From the NCBI GenBank assembly GCA_030770425.1, contig JASJFT010000050.1, forward strand, positions 184,484 to 248,483: 64,000 bases of DNA, in the 5' to 3' direction. The stretch comes from Darksidea phi. Lineage: Eukaryota > Ascomycota > Dothideomycetes > Pleosporales > Lentitheciaceae. Below the pieces are notes generated by a model. That model was given only the letters and a program-made list of their open reading frames with translations. It searched no databases and was not told where the DNA came from. This document shows positions 20,633 through 33,281 of the stretch, piece after piece; within the stretch, counting starts at the first letter, position 1, and each line of letters begins with the position of its first letter. Made by a program: the position numbers and the translations under genes.

Positions 20633-21630
20633 CGAGGTCACCACTGCAGACGGTCGGAGTGGTGACGAACCACGCGTTAGCATGGCGACGAACTTTTCTT
20701 TTCTTATGAGTGCACGTCGACTTTTCCACAACCAGCCTCAACAAAAGGCCTGCATCTACAGGCTTCTATACGACGATACGATAGTCCGAGGTTAGAAAAG
20801 AGCCGATGACTGGTATGGTAGGTGCAAATTTTTTCTTCTCTAAGATGACTTGAGCTGGATCACCAGAAGGGTCCACCTTTTCCTTCCGGACAACAACCCT
20901 TCCTTGGTGCTGGTTTTCTTTTTCTCATCAGGTTCGCCGGGCGTTACAGAGGCACGACTCTCACGAGTTGAAAACGGTTAGTTGCTTGCGCTCGATTCCC
21001 CTGTCCGTATATGTAGAACCTTCATCTCTACTTTCTTGCATGGTCATCGTAGGGATACTGTTAACATCATGGAGCGGCGTTTTGTGTATGTGGAGGATGC
21101 ATAGGATATCGGAGTCTTGGGCGGTCTTATGCGTTCGTTTCACTTTCGGCGGGTGTACTTCGTATTTTCGTCGCATCCTACTTCACGGACCTTCAATTCT
21201 TCATGTAGTAATGTTGCAACGAAACTAAAATCAAAGAGTCGTCGTACGGCTTCGTCCATATGCGCTCATGCGATCTTATCATGCCCAAGCAAATAATCTC
21301 TAGTCTAGACACAATCAGAATGCTAAGTACGGAGGCGCATGTCTTGGTGAATATTTGGGCGTGATCACTGATTACCCGGACAACGCCAAGAGTTCACGCC
21401 TTGTTGATGCTGCTTCGACGCTGGCCCTTCAGAACAACAGCACTACCGCTACACGGCGTAGCACTTGTCGCGTGCCTGCGCCGCCACCTCGTCTTCACAG
21501 TGACAAGGGCGAAACGTCAATATCGTGAACACGCATCTCTGTTATCTTATCACACTGTCACAGCTATCACACCGCCCCCAGCAAGCCATCCTGCAAGGTA
21601 CCGCACTTTGCCCCCCCACACAATCAGCCC
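20633..21630. other. Intergenic region between same-strand genes
   Basis: About 1 kb holding the 3' flank of the upstream gene (A/T-rich runs near 20825-20935) and the promoter of the BRCT gene. No gene motifs seen. Confidence 0.5.
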
Positions 21631-22890
21631 ATGCCACCGCATATGGTCTCAGAGAAGCTCGAGCAACCCCCGCGGTCGGCCCAGGGCGCATCATGGGCCA
21701 TTCGCGGGAATAGCACATCGGTGTCGACTCTGGTTCCGCATCGTTGTGATGGAGAGGTTTCGAATAGGGCCGCGGTGGTGTCGAGTGCAGCCTCGTCCTG
21801 GCCCAGCTCTGTCGCTGCAGATCACAGCTCGAGCTGGAGCACGGGCATGATGGCGCATCATCACGGTCCTTCATCCTCAATTACAAACCCCGCCTCCACC
21901 TCTGCGAGTAGCGATCCCTCTCCCCCACCTCCGTCAGCACCGGCATTGACCTCTGGCGTCGGGCACGCCCCGCCCACCTTTTTTGATCCTTGGAACTCAT
22001 CCTCTACTGGGCATCAACGCGCCGAAAACCGCCTTTCAGGATCGACGTTATGGCGGAGTAGTCGCAACTTTAAACTTGGGGAGCAGTACAGGGGTGGCTT
22101 AAGCGGTGGAAAACGGGTGGCGGATACAATAGGTGCCGGAAGCAAGGAATTTGGCAAGGACGGAAGGAAAGCGAACGGGGGTTGGGAGAAGGGTGCAAGG
22201 GGCTTGAGGGTTGGTGGGCAGAAGAGCTTGATCGAGGTCTGGGGGGTGAGTAAGGCCAGCTCTACAACCAAGAAATCGTCCCAGGAAGGGACGGACAGCA
22301 ACTGTGCGGGATCCCGAGGAGATGCCGATGAGAGCGTAGTGGAAGGTATGCCATTGATTGCTGCAGGTCTACATCTGCAGGTCGCCAAAGAGAGTCCTTC
22401 GCTCTCCGACACTGATCCAAAGCCCGAAAAGCAAATCTTCAAAGGTCTCTGTTTCCATCTCAATGGCTCTACCGCCCCTCTTGTTTCCGACCACAAACTC
22501 AAGCACCTCCTCGCCGCCCACGGCGGCAACTACTCTATCGCGCTCGGCCGCCGTACAGTCACGCATGTAATTCTAGGCACAACCTGCGGTGGTGGCCTTT
22601 CCGCAAGCAAGCAAGAAAAGGAAATCGTGAAGAGGGCCGGGAAAGGCGTAAAGTTTATTTCTGTGGATTGGTAAGATTAACTTTATTTCCACCAGAACTG
22701 CGTGTGGCTGTGTAGACTTCGCCACACCCATAGTCGATCAACATCGTGGAAACATGTTCATGAACAGAATCTAGCTAACATATGCAGGGTCCTCTCCTCG
22801 ATCGCGGCCTCTAAACGACTCCCTGAGTCGCACTTCTCACCCTTGAAACTTGCCCCCAGAAGCCAAAAAAGTCTCGTCCCCTCCGTCTGA
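21631..22890 (+). CDS. Single-BRCT-domain nuclear protein
   Basis: Two exons: 21631-22670 and 22788-22890, with a 117-nt intron (GTAAGA start, GCTAAC branch, GCAG end) falling inside the BRCT domain; 380 residues. The N-terminal ~130 residues are Ser/Pro-rich and disordered. A conserved block follows (FFDPWNSSSTGHQRAENRLS then GSTLWRSSRNFKL; GKRVADTIGAGSKEFGKDGR; GQKSLIEVWG). The BRCT domain occupies about residues 270-360: IFKGLCFHLNGSTAPLVSDH, LAAHGGNYSIALGRRTVTHV, VKFISVDWVLSSIAASKRLP. BRCT domains bind phosphopeptides or other BRCTs in DNA-damage signalling. The domain resembles that of REV1 (VxxNGxT), but no polymerase region is present, so this is a separate, uncharacterised fungal BRCT protein. 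The exon-2 junction restores the family's conserved W. Confidence 0.87.
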
Positions 22891-24413
22891 CTCGACCAAA
22901 GCCAAAACTCCTGAGAAGGTTTCACCTCAACTTGCTCTCGTTCTGACAGTTTACGTCGGTCCATGGATCTGCTGCCGCTCAACCCAGAACTTTATACTGG
23001 CGTGCATGTCATGCTTCCCCCATAGATAACTATCGGAGTATTCTCCGAGTCTGCATGAGGAAACGGAAGCGAGCAATGTGCTAGCAGCAAAGCTGTGACT
23101 TGCACCACGTGCAGCTATGGGTTTAACGCCGGATCGTGCATCTGTGCTGTCATCTGTCACGCTAGTTGCAGGGCGATGTGCGCAAAAACTTGTTTACTGT
23201 AGTTTGACGGATCGTTCACGCTATAGATAGCGCCTCTTGGCTGGAAATGGCGGGAAGGGCGCGTCGAAGATTCTCCGGCTTGGCACTGGCGGGCTTTGGA
23301 AACTGTATGCTGCATACTATCATCCAAAGACAATCGGGAAATGTCATATGGCGTGATGTGCTATGAATCTATTACGAGATCTTGCGTATAGATTGACGAC
23401 AGCCTTTCCCGATCAGCAACATCGATCTATGGTCATGCAGGATACTTGTTAACGTTAAAATTCCTTCAGCTAAAAAGGCCTCCTGAATTTCGACAACAAA
23501 GTTTGCGTATCTGAAAAGGCGCTTTTGGAGTTAGACTTATGGCCAGCATAGCAATACCCAACCTCAACCAATGCTCAAAGAAAGTAAAGGTTCAGGGGAA
23601 TGATGAACTTGTCATTGCTGTCCTATCACGGAATGATGGCGACTTCTCATACTTGGGCGACCCACGGTTACCGTTGCCCAACAACCACCTTTGCAATCGC
23701 CCACCTACACTACTTAAAGGCAAGAACACCGCACCCTTAGTCTGTAAACATAAAATCCACTCTCCGCCCGCAAAGATGTGTCCCTCCACATCCATACTCC
23801 CGCTTTGGACAAACGACCTGCAACAGATACCATATCCACATCCACGCACAATGTTTACAGATGGGGCTGCGCAGCGGGTGGAGCGCGCTAGGAATCTCGG
23901 ATCAACGCACGACCGTTCAGAAGTACCTTCGGATCCTCGTGAAGAAAGAAGAAGTTCCGCATAGGGCTGGAGGCCTGGCAAACCTCCTTCCGGTTCTTCG
24001 TCGCTCTGATCGCAGGGTACCTTGGCGCAGATGGCCGATTGCGCGTTTCGTTCTCAGAGATCAAGGGTTCGATTCGATTCCCTTACCCATCACCAAGTAT
24101 ATCAATTCGAAGAGGGGTTGATATACTATCCACCGGTTAGAATCTAGTACTAGGAGATCTCTAACAACCTCTTCAATCTCTAGTACACACAGTCTCTCGT
24201 TAACAGAATTTGGAAAAAAGATATCCCCTTGTTGCAAGGAAATCAGTGCTGGTCAACAGAAGGAACAGATCATACTACAGAATCGCCCTACCTCTTCCCC
24301 CTGGGCACCAAACAGGATAGCTGAGCAATTCGGCTGATATCAACAAAAAAAATGTTTACACTTCTGACCCTCCGTCTTATTTCGAAGACAATCGTTCGAC
24401 CATTGACAGCAAG
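22891..24413. other. Intergenic region
   Basis: 1.5 kb without a supported gene. An open frame of 141 codons at 23539-23964 lacks motifs. Around 23950-24120 a different frame reads RIGLEAWQTSFRFFVALIAG followed by YLGADGRLRV, which could be a fragment of a membrane protein, but it has no start or continuation. TA-rich DNA at 24110-24200 may be repeat-derived. Confidence 0.45.
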
Positions 24414-24725
24414 ATGGGGGCTACTTTATCAAAGCTTTGGACCGCGGGAGCACCAACAGTCTCCAGTAAGTTAAGGCTATATCTCAAATACAACGCTGAC
24501 TACCTCCAGGCTACAACACATGCATCAGACTTCCAAGCTGAGTTAAGTTTCCGGCGTCGGTTCTGGGGTCGCGCATTCGCCATCGGCTCAGTCTTTGTCT
24601 TCCTCGGCGGTATTGTCATGACCGTCGCCATAATGGTCCTATTATTCAAGTACGGATCCGTCGACAAGACCATTCCAGCCATAGTCGATGCGATCAAAAA
24701 GATCCTCCGACGCGGCAATCTTTGA
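24414..24725 (+). CDS. Small single-pass membrane protein, unknown
   Basis: 103 residues without splicing: MGATLSKLWTAG, a basic segment (ELSFRRRFWGR), one clear membrane helix (about residues 55-80, including FVFLGGIVMTVAIMVLLF), then a short basic tail KKILRRGNL. An in-frame 63-nt intron (24466-24528; GTAAGT start, ATCAG end, with a CTGAC branch-like site) is equally possible and would give 82 residues, keeping the helix intact. The arginines before the helix suggest the N-terminus is cytosolic. I do not recognise a family. It is convergent with the FEN1 gene, whose stop codon lies 88 bases downstream. Confidence 0.5.
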   Translation: MGATLSKLWTAGAPTVSSKLRLYLKYNADYLQATTHASDFQAELSFRRRFWGRAFAIGSVFVFLGGIVMTVAIMVLLFKYGSVDKTIPAIVDAIKKILRRGNL

Positions 24726-24812
24726 TTGAGGTTGGGCATACTTGAACGACGTCCATTGCATTGTTTTGGGATCGGTCTTGCGATGGGAAATAGAATCACA
24801 ACTGCCTCGTGC

Positions 24813-26096
24813 CTACGCACCACCCCTCGCCTTACCCTTTGCTACCTTCTTCTCCTTGGCGTCCTGCTTTTGCTTCTTCTTCTTCTCTTGCAGCTTCTCC
24901 TCAGCCTTGCGCTTCATGTTCGCTTTCTCTTCCGCTGTCTTCTCGACGGGCTTGAAAAAGCCTTCTAACCGCGATTGCTGCGCCGTCTTCAGATTTTTAG
25001 TCAGCTTTGTGGCGCCGCTGCGTACGCGGTCCTCATTGAAGTGCTTCTCCTCGACTAGGAACTTAACAAGACCGTCTACGTCCGGTGCCTCCCATTTGAA
25101 GTCACAGGCAGGGTCGTCGGCGGGGAGAACGTCGGGTTCTAGGAAGAGCAGACGGGCGTCGGCGAAGGGCCAATCGTCGGGTATGGTGTATTTTGTAGAC
25201 GTCTTCATATGCTCGACTACTTTCTCGAGGGTGCCGTGGTCGCGGATAAGTTTGAGAGCGGTTGAGGGGCCAACGCCTTTGATGGGGTCGAGATAGTCGC
25301 AGCCGAGGAGGATGCAGAGGTCGATAAACTACATATATCGTTAGCATATTTTGGAGCTGAATTAACAAAATAGTAGTACCTGGTCCCGTTCCATGCCCAG
25401 ACCCTCAAGCGCTTTATCCAGGTGAATCTCTTGGATGGGTTCCTTCCGCTGCTCGCTGAACGTCAGATGGCGCAACAAGATCGGCGTATCAAATGTCAAA
25501 GTATCCATATCCTCACTCGCCGCCGCATACACCTTGCCCGCGCGCGCCAACACTGCACACTGAGCCTCTGCTTCGGTCGGCGCCACAATGAACGGGATAC
25601 CCATCAACTTGAGCAAGCGCCGACACTCCTCGTTATGCTCCCTTGTGACCCTAACTGTCCGTCGCGAAAACTTCTCCACATCCTCTGCAGTACCTGTCTC
25701 CTTTGCTTCTTCATGAGCGGCCTGCGCCTCGGTCTTGCGCTGGAAGCGTTTGGCGAGCTCACCGGATTTGAGCTTGGGGGGTGCGCCGTCGAAGACGTAG
25801 AGTGGTTTAATGCCGTTGTCGACCATGCGAAGTGTGCGGTAGAAGAGGCCCATGAGATGTGAGGTTGTCTCGCCCGACTCACTCATGAGTTGCTGGCCAT
25901 CGGAGCGTACGGCGATGAGGAAGCTGTAGATGCTCATTGACCTGGAATAGTATGAGCTTAAGGACTTTCGTACACATATGGGGATATCCTACGCATCTAT
26001 GGCGACTTTGCGACCAAATTGGTTCTTGATCTCGCCCGTCTTTATAGCGTCTGGCGCATTCTCGCTGATAATCTGGTAGAGGTTCTTGATACCCAT
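24813..26096 (-). CDS. FEN1: Flap endonuclease 1 (FEN1/Rad27)
   Basis: Three exons: 26096-25993, 25941-25380 and 25328-24813; both introns are 51 nt. 393 residues, the usual FEN1 length. It starts [20 protein letters not shown], and the active-site carboxylates are all present: Asp34 (VAIDASM), Asp in [10 protein letters not shown], the Glu pair in APTEAEAQC, the Asp pair in SEDMDTLTF and Asp in LGCDYLD. The H2TH region reads [20 protein letters not shown]-binding PIP box, QSRLEGFF, lies near residue 335, followed by a Lys-rich tail. The enzyme removes 5' flaps during Okazaki fragment maturation and long-patch base excision repair in the nucleus. It is divergent from the glutaryl-CoA dehydrogenase gene across a 474-bp promoter that contains an MluI cell-cycle box. 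Confidence 0.97.
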
Positions 26097-26242
26097 TATG
26101 CCGCCTTTCTGCTTTTCGCGTACTATGGTAGGGTTGTTCAACTGTGAATCTACCAAGAGAGGCAGATTTGAAGGTCTGTAATGGTGGTAGTGGTGAAAGG
26201 TGAGAGAGGGCTGGACAATCTTTGAATCACGTCACGAACAAG

Positions 26243-26248
26243 ACGCGT
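26243..26248. promoter_or_regulatory. MluI cell-cycle box (ACGCGT) upstream of FEN1
   Basis: The palindrome ACGCGT, within GACGCGTCG, lies about 147 bases upstream of the FEN1 start codon. In yeasts MBF binds this element to drive S-phase expression of replication genes. Presence is seen; regulation by MBF is inferred. An ATCACGTCACG stretch (about 26226) lies next to it. Confidence 0.5.
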
Positions 26249-26570
26249 CGTCGGTTCAGCCCTAAATGTCTTGGCACATTTTTATCCTCTCATACCGCTG
26301 ATGCAACCTTCTTATCTAGTATACATATATGGATACCTCACTTTCGAGACGAGAACTCGAAGGGGCACAAACATCATCGCGTAGCAGATACAAAGGATCG
26401 AGCCAATCCATCTACGCCGTGCGGAGGTATTAGAGCGGGGCGGTTTTGAGCCGCGGCCCTAGGTTCAGTGGGGGCACTCGGATATCAACCTCACAATTCG
26501 TTTCCGCTTCTATCAACTTTCCTTCAACTACTCTTCTGGAAGCTACAATACAATCTTCGGTCTCCACAAC

Positions 26571-28011
26571 ATGCTTAGACCCCTTTGCAGACATGCCACA
26601 AGGCAATTGACTAGCACAAACTGTACTGCGATAGTCGGGAAGCGACGCCTGCACGCTCCCCCAGCATTCGATTGGACAGATCCTCTGGGCGCAAAGAACC
26701 TTTATACAGAAGAGGAGCTAGCTATCGCAGAGACAGCAGAGTCATACTGTCAAGAACGCATGCTTCCCAGGGTCCTAGGTACATCATCCTACATGAAGCC
26801 TAAACACTTTGGTTGACTAACCGGAGTTTGCAGAGGCATATCGAAATGAGGATTATGACAGAAAGATTCTGGAGGAGATGGGTGGGCTTGGTCTGTTGGG
26901 CGCCACAATTCAAGGTTATGACTGCGCCGGCGTCAGCAGTGTTGCATCCGGTCTGATCACACGAGCTGTTGAAAGGGTAGACTCAGGGTACCGATCCGGC
27001 TATTCAGTACAGAGCGCGCTTGCTATGGGTGGTATCGAAGAGTTCGGTACGGAAGAACTCAAAGAAAGAGTTCTGCCAAAGATGGCGAAAGGCAAGCTTC
27101 TGGGTTGCTTTGGCCTCACGGAGCCAAATCACGGTTCGGATCCGGGCTCAATGGAGACTACTGCTAAACCTCATCCGACGAAGAAGGGTTACTATGTGCT
27201 CTCAGGCTCTAAGACTTGGATTACCAACTCCCCCATCTCCGACATCCTCCTTGTATGGGCAAAGCTGCACAGCACAGGCAAGATCCGCGGGTTCGTCATA
27301 GAGCGTGATCAGTGTCCGCCTGGTACCTTAGAGACACCACCAATCAAGAACAAAAACGGCCTCAGGGCTTCCATAACCGGCATGATCCATCTCGACGAGT
27401 GCCCCGTGCCTGAGGCAAACATGTTCCCTGACGTGGAAGGCCTAAGGGGGCCGTTTAGCTGTCTAAACTCTGCGAGGTACGGTATCGCTTGGGGGACCAT
27501 GGGCGCGTTGGAGGACTGTGTGGCTAGGGCGAGAGAGTATGCTCTGGAAAGGAAGCAATTCAAGGGCAATCCCATTGCCAAGTATCAACTTGTGCAGAAG
27601 AAGCTAGCTGATGCCACGACTGACATCAGCTACGGCATTCTAGCTGCATATCAAGTAGGGAGGCTGAAAGATGAAGGCAAGGCTGCACCTGAGATGATCT
27701 CCATGATCAAGAGGCAGAATTGCGACCGAGCTTTGGTCAACGCCCGAGCGTAAGTCTGCGCATGGTCAAATCGCGTGGACTTGGCTAACAAGGACTCTCA
27801 GGCTCCAAGAAATCTTTGGCGGGAACGCCGTGAGCGACGAGTACGGCATCGGCAGGCACGTGGCGAATTTGTTCGTAACCCAAACGTATGAGGGACAAAG
27901 CGACATCCACTGTGAGTCTGATCCTTCGCATTTGCAACCTCGGACACCCACTAACTATATCTAGCCCTTATCCTCGGCCGGGCAATCACGGGCATCCAAG
28001 CATTTTGTTGA
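26571..28011 (+). CDS. GCDH: Glutaryl-CoA dehydrogenase, mitochondrial
   Basis: Four exons: 26571-26778, 26834-27749, 27802-27911 and 27965-28011; introns of 55, 52 and 53 nt. 426 residues. The first ~30 residues are basic and hydroxylated (MLRPLCRHATRQLTS), a mitochondrial presequence. The rest is an acyl-CoA dehydrogenase with glutaryl-CoA-type signatures: FDWTDPLGAKNLYTEEE, DSGYRSGYSVQSALAM, GCFGLTEPNHGSDPGSM, KTWITNSPISD, GLRASITGMIHLDECPVP, LNSARYGIAWG and FGGNAVSDEYGI, then TYEGQSDIH carrying the catalytic Glu. It oxidises and decarboxylates glutaryl-CoA to crotonyl-CoA in lysine and tryptophan breakdown, using FAD. It ends ILGRAITGIQAFC without an SKL-like signal, so peroxisomal targeting is not indicated. 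Divergent partner of FEN1; no functional link is apparent. Confidence 0.95.
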
Positions 28012-28576
28012 TTGCTGGATCATACCGGTACATCGTATTGTCTTTGCCGACAGGGGTCGAACAGTCCAGCTTCGAATAGAAGTAATCTCGGCACGTACAA
28101 TGACAAGTTTCTTGATTAGAGCTAGTAAATGCCGACAAAGCGCTCTATGCGCCGACGTGCAGGCGGAGTGCATGTGTGTGGATGTTACAAATAGTAACAT
28201 GTGCATGCGAGAACATAGTCTCATGTTTCGAAACAGGATCGGTCTCACAACCGCTCGAAGCTGCAGTGGCAGTGTAGTGTTGTCGGACTACGTGCATGAC
28301 AAACACCGACCAATATATTAGTGAATATTTGATGATGAGAGTAGGTGACTGTCGGCCTGGACGAGTGCTTTCTCCCGCGTTCTACGAGTTGCCACCGACG
28401 TGGAGGCGGTAAAGAGGCCTGGCTGTTCGTTTGTGAATTTTCTTGGGCTGTGTGACAGCCGGCTTGTCTCGCCGCGCCTCGATTCCGATACATAATCCTG
28501 GCTGCTTCCGATCCGCCTTCTGACTTCTATTTTCCTCTTCCCGTTCCCTCCACCTCTTCATCTCCACGAGTCACAG
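28012..28576. other. Intergenic region, promoter of the E2 gene
   Basis: Contains the 3' flank of the dehydrogenase gene and the C/T-rich promoter of the ubiquitin-conjugating enzyme gene. No gene seen. Confidence 0.5.
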
Positions 28577-28670
28577 GTGCGTTGGGCGCAGTCTGGGCGC
28601 CCCTTCCGCTGATACGCCGCCGCAAGCTTTGGGGCCAGGATCAAGGCGCTAACTCTCTCTCTTGTTGCAG
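28577..28670 (+). other. Probable 5'-leader intron of UBC4
   Basis: GTGCGT at 28577 follows CACAG, with GCTAAC at about 28648 and a pyrimidine tract ending in TTGCAG at 28670, 93 bases before the start codon. The arrangement fits a 94-nt intron in the untranslated leader, common in highly expressed fungal genes. Confidence 0.55.
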
Positions 28671-28763
28671 CCCACCGAGACTCTACTCTTGAACACCACC
28701 ACACTCGCTCCCGCGAACGAACACGCCCACTCTACGCACAACGCCCACAACACACACAGCGCC

Positions 28764-29573
<810 letters not shown>

Positions 29574-30683
29574 GCCGGGATAAAGCCTCTGGGAACGGCG
29601 AACGGAGATGTCTCACGGTTGATGACGGAGAAGGACCAAATAGCATGGCGGACAGAGGGGGGTTTTCTTTGCGCGATTTCGGCATCGGCAGCTGAACGGC
29701 CTTGTTAGTGTTTGCTATTACCCTTAGCAGAATGACCCTACCACTTCTGCGGCGGTACACCTTCCCCTCTTTCCCCACTATTGGTTTCATGGTGCATATC
29801 TGGGTTTAGTCCATAGGCGTGCTGGCGGAAATTGCATCCCTAGATCTTGTTCACCGACAGTTTTCAGTGCTTGGTTCGCTACTCCCAGGTGATCTTTTAT
29901 GATATTAACGAAACGCAGTAGGAATATACACGACCGACAAGGTAATATTTCTTGACAGATGACGAGAAAGGGTCAAGTATTAGAATTATTAAGTGGAATA
30001 TTAGTAAACTCAAAAAGCGGTAGCTAAGGGTAGCATATTACCTATACTACCGCCTACATTATAAGAATCGCCTATAATGACTAGTAACCTAATCACTATA
30101 ACCATCTCTTATACCCAGCCAGCTCCCTCACCATATGTCCTTCTTCCTCAAACTTACCATCAATACTCACCGACCACATCATGTCTTCGCCACCGACCGT
30201 TCGCCCGGTCCTTTAGAAGAAGAACGGTGGACCGAACCGCAACTCTGGGTGTTTTATGATGATATTGTAGGTGGGATGTAAAGGGTAAAGGTTGCCATGA
30301 ACAATGCTCCTTCATGTGATGAAGTTCGTGTGGTCATTGTCGTGCAACATCCGCTCTATAAGGGGTTGGAAAGCACCACATTATTAAGCGGGTGGGAAAG
30401 TGACCAGAGTATGTCAATAGGAACTGGAATATATATACATTGCCTACTGATATGGCTTCATAGAGGCAGTCTACCCAATATATCATACAGATCTAGCCGA
30501 GGGTGTAGTACGTTACAAAACTTTTCGAACGTGCCCCTCCTACATGATTCCTCTCAGCCGCCGTCTGTCTTCAACCCTTCATTCCTCAACTACCTAGTTT
30601 CCAATTCCTCGGCACGTAACCGCCTCACCATAATTGTCAGAGGCCAATTCGGCAGGCTTTGCTTTGCTCATCTCCGCAATGTC
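29574..30683. other. Intergenic region with TA-rich patch
   Basis: No gene. At about 29900-30080 the sequence is TA-rich (many TATTA/TAATA steps), suggesting a short RIP-degraded insertion between the convergent UBC4 and nucleotidyltransferase genes. The rest is ordinary 3' flank. Confidence 0.45.
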
Positions 30684-32381
30684 CTAATCCACTGCTAATG
30701 ATTGCTGCGTAGTAGCATTCTCCTCGTCGCGAATCGCCTTGGCCGTATGCGCAATTGAATTTTGCATGGTTCTCATGATCATGCGACCTTCCGCATCCAG
30801 TTTTTGTCGACGAAGCTTATTGAGGACGAAAATGTCGCCGACAAGGGGTTTGAGGAAGCTGTGTCGTGTATTTGCGCTTAGTTCTTTAGAGAGTTTTTTA
30901 CCGAGGTTTTTTAGGGTCACTTGGACATGTTTTATGCATATGCCTTTGCGGCCGAGATCGTTGGTTGGGTCGGCGGGGTCGCGAAGGCACATCATGTACG
31001 CCGGGAGGGGCTTGCGCTCTTTCGCCTATGATGGTGTTAGTATGATATATGCATTTAATAAGGGCTATGTAACGAACCATGATTTGGCTTTTGGCCTTCT
31101 CGCCCATGACAAGTTCCTCACTCTTGTTGAAGAGTATAGGCGGATCAATGGAGACACCTTCCTTCGTTGTGTCGAAGTGACCCCAGAAGCGCAGGAAATT
31201 TAATAGCGCACCTGCAGCATCATTTCTCTCATTAGGCATGTGTCTGAGACTAGCAACAAGCATCATGAAAATAGAGTACGATCCGAAGCCGCCCCGGAAG
31301 ACGTCCGACAGCCCTCGGACATCGAACATGGTCTTGACGACAGAGTATACCTGGCGGAGATAAGGGTGCTCTTGCATGTACTGTTGCATGAGTTCTCTAG
31401 AGAGGGAGGTGTCGTTTGAAAGCACAATTTGTACGTCGAGGCCGGAGGCACGGTGCTGCAGGCTGATAAGGGGATATCGGGCGTGGCGCATCATGGGCAG
31501 GAGGTATTCCTGGCTCCCTAGAAATTTTTGGCGATGGAGCTTATGTAGACAGTTCAGCAAGATCTTCCGCTCTTGCTGCGAGGGTGGCATCTTCGCACTG
31601 CCATCTACAAGGTCTTCGAGGGGCATCAAGCGGAGGTCGATGTCTGATGTGGCCAGCGCAATGCCCGTCCGTTCTGACCCGAAGACTTCCAGGACGTGGT
31701 TTGGTAAGACTTCGCGCGCGTCGGCTCTCACTTGTTCGATAACTTTTCTGCGGGCGAGAGCTTCTGTTCTGCTTGGTTTCGCATAGTCGTGAAATTTTGC
31801 AATCTCCAATGCTAGTCTTTAATGTGTTAGTATCTGGGGTGTGGATTCGGGGGAATAGTGCTATACCTGTCTTGTGCCTGTTTCTCCTCCCCGGGCGGGT
31901 ACCGAACACACCAGGGTAAGCTATTCTCCTTGAGAGCTCTTGAGGCTGCTATAGCCTCCACAACGACGCCCTCGTAATCCTCCGACTCGTCGTACGCCTT
32001 CTTCGCTTTCAGCAAGAGCTCTGCGGCCGCGGCTATAGACTGTTCGGCGCGCGCATTTCCATACTTCCAGATGGTTGCTTGTCTAGGACTATCGAATTGA
32101 TTCTCCCCCTTACTATCTATCACTTTGCGGACCACCTGGCCGCGCTCTTCATGCTGCTGGTTTCTTTTGGTTTCGAGTGCATCGACGGGTGCGAGAACGG
32201 ATGGGGGAGGAGTTTCGGCTTCAGCGTTGGGAGTTGGGGCAGGTATTGTCTCTGCCGCAGAAGAGAACAGGCGCTGCTGGCGTGAACTGTGGCATGGTAG
32301 GACGAAGTGCTGCCATAGAGCAATCGAGGGCGAGAAGGGGTTGCGGGAGCGGCATATCCGTTGGGCGTGATGGGGCTTCAT
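30684..32381 (-). CDS. Non-canonical poly(A) polymerase-type nucleotidyltransferase, probably mitochondrial
   Basis: Three exons: 32381-31867, 31816-31078 and 31025-30684; introns of 50 and 52 nt. 531 residues. The first ~45 residues are rich in Arg, His and Ser without acidic residues (MKPHHAQRICRSRNPFSPS to QQRLFSSAA), a likely mitochondrial presequence; an ATG at 32531 would extend it. The nucleotidyltransferase signature is VFGSERTGIALATSDIDLRL (GS plus the DID pair), with the third carboxylate in GLDVQIVLSND. The central and PAP-associated region follows: YLRQVYSVVKTMFDVRGLSD then VFRGGFGSYSIFMMLVASLR, and LRDPADPTNDLGRKG (the loop with Asn-Asp near the nucleotide). The family (Trf4/Cid1/MTPAP) adds A or U tails to RNA. 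Substrate here is unknown; a mitochondrial RNA role is inferred from the N-terminus. It is divergent from TPS2. Confidence 0.85.
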
Positions 32382-33126
32382 GGGATGCCCACGGCGATGG
32401 CAGCGCACTGCAATGATGTTGCGGGGAACGGTGGAGCCAATCTCGACTTTTACCAATACTGCACGAACATTGAAGTTCTTCCAATGTTTGACATGTTTGC
32501 ATGCCAAGACGCTATATCTGCCTTTGGCCAACTGCCGATCGCTCAGCTGTTGATTGGTTTTTCACAGACGCTCCAGGCAGGACATGATTGCTACGCCAAC
32601 ACACTACTCGCTTCGTCCGAAGTATAAGTATAGTCCGTGTGAAGCCCGTGGAACAATTCGCAAGCTGCGGCAAGCGTTATGTTATGTCTCCATGGCGATC
32701 AGTCTGTGTCGGGTGCAGCAGGGTGTGACGTAACCATGCAATAAACTCAACAAAAGGTGCGCAATCGGGTGCAGAAGCCTGCGCACCAGCGTAATGGTGG
32801 AGTCATGTCGGTACCTTATTTCTTGCTGCTGAATAAAAGCGATGGCCCGAGCTTGGGTCGCCCGCCTTCACTGACGTCGCTGAGTGGGATGTTTTTAACG
32901 GCCCACGCCTCCAGGTCCCGCCTTTGATCTGTCCACCTTCACTTGGTCGCGTTGCTCCAATTGATTGCTGTTAGGGAGATTGCTCGGGTGCTCTCTCCTC
33001 TCGCTCATTCCTTGGACCTTTTTTGAGTTTTCGACTGATCCTCACAGAGCTGTCCCCGCGATTCTGGTCTGCAGCGAGCACGACAGGTGTTTTCACTCCA
33101 CCGTAGCAGAAGGCAACAACCGCCTA
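32382..33126. promoter_or_regulatory. Divergent promoter region of the nucleotidyltransferase and TPS2
   Basis: About 750 bases between the two divergent genes. It contains TGACGTC (32872-32878), a CRE/bZIP-type core that may matter for the stress-linked TPS2 gene, and C/T-rich tracts near 32900-33010. Open frames on the left simply extend the nucleotidyltransferase frame. No gene seen. Confidence 0.4.
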
Positions 33127-33251
33127 GTAAGTGCCTCCAGTCTCCAGCGCAGCGGAGGTACAAGAATCTACTGGCCATTTGCCTGATCCCTGCGCCATCT
33201 ATACCCTCCACTCCGTGCGCCAGCCTACTACATACTAACAAGGCCATGCAG
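33127..33251 (+). other. Probable 5'-leader intron of TPS2
   Basis: GTAAGT at 33127, TACTAAC at about 33232 and GCAG ending at 33251 make a consistent 125-nt intron. It would remove the first in-frame ATG (33246), so the start codon is taken as 33282. This decides the N-terminus and should be checked on transcripts. Confidence 0.6.
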
Positions 33252-33281
33252 CGCGCCACACAGGAAAGCTGTGGGCTAACT

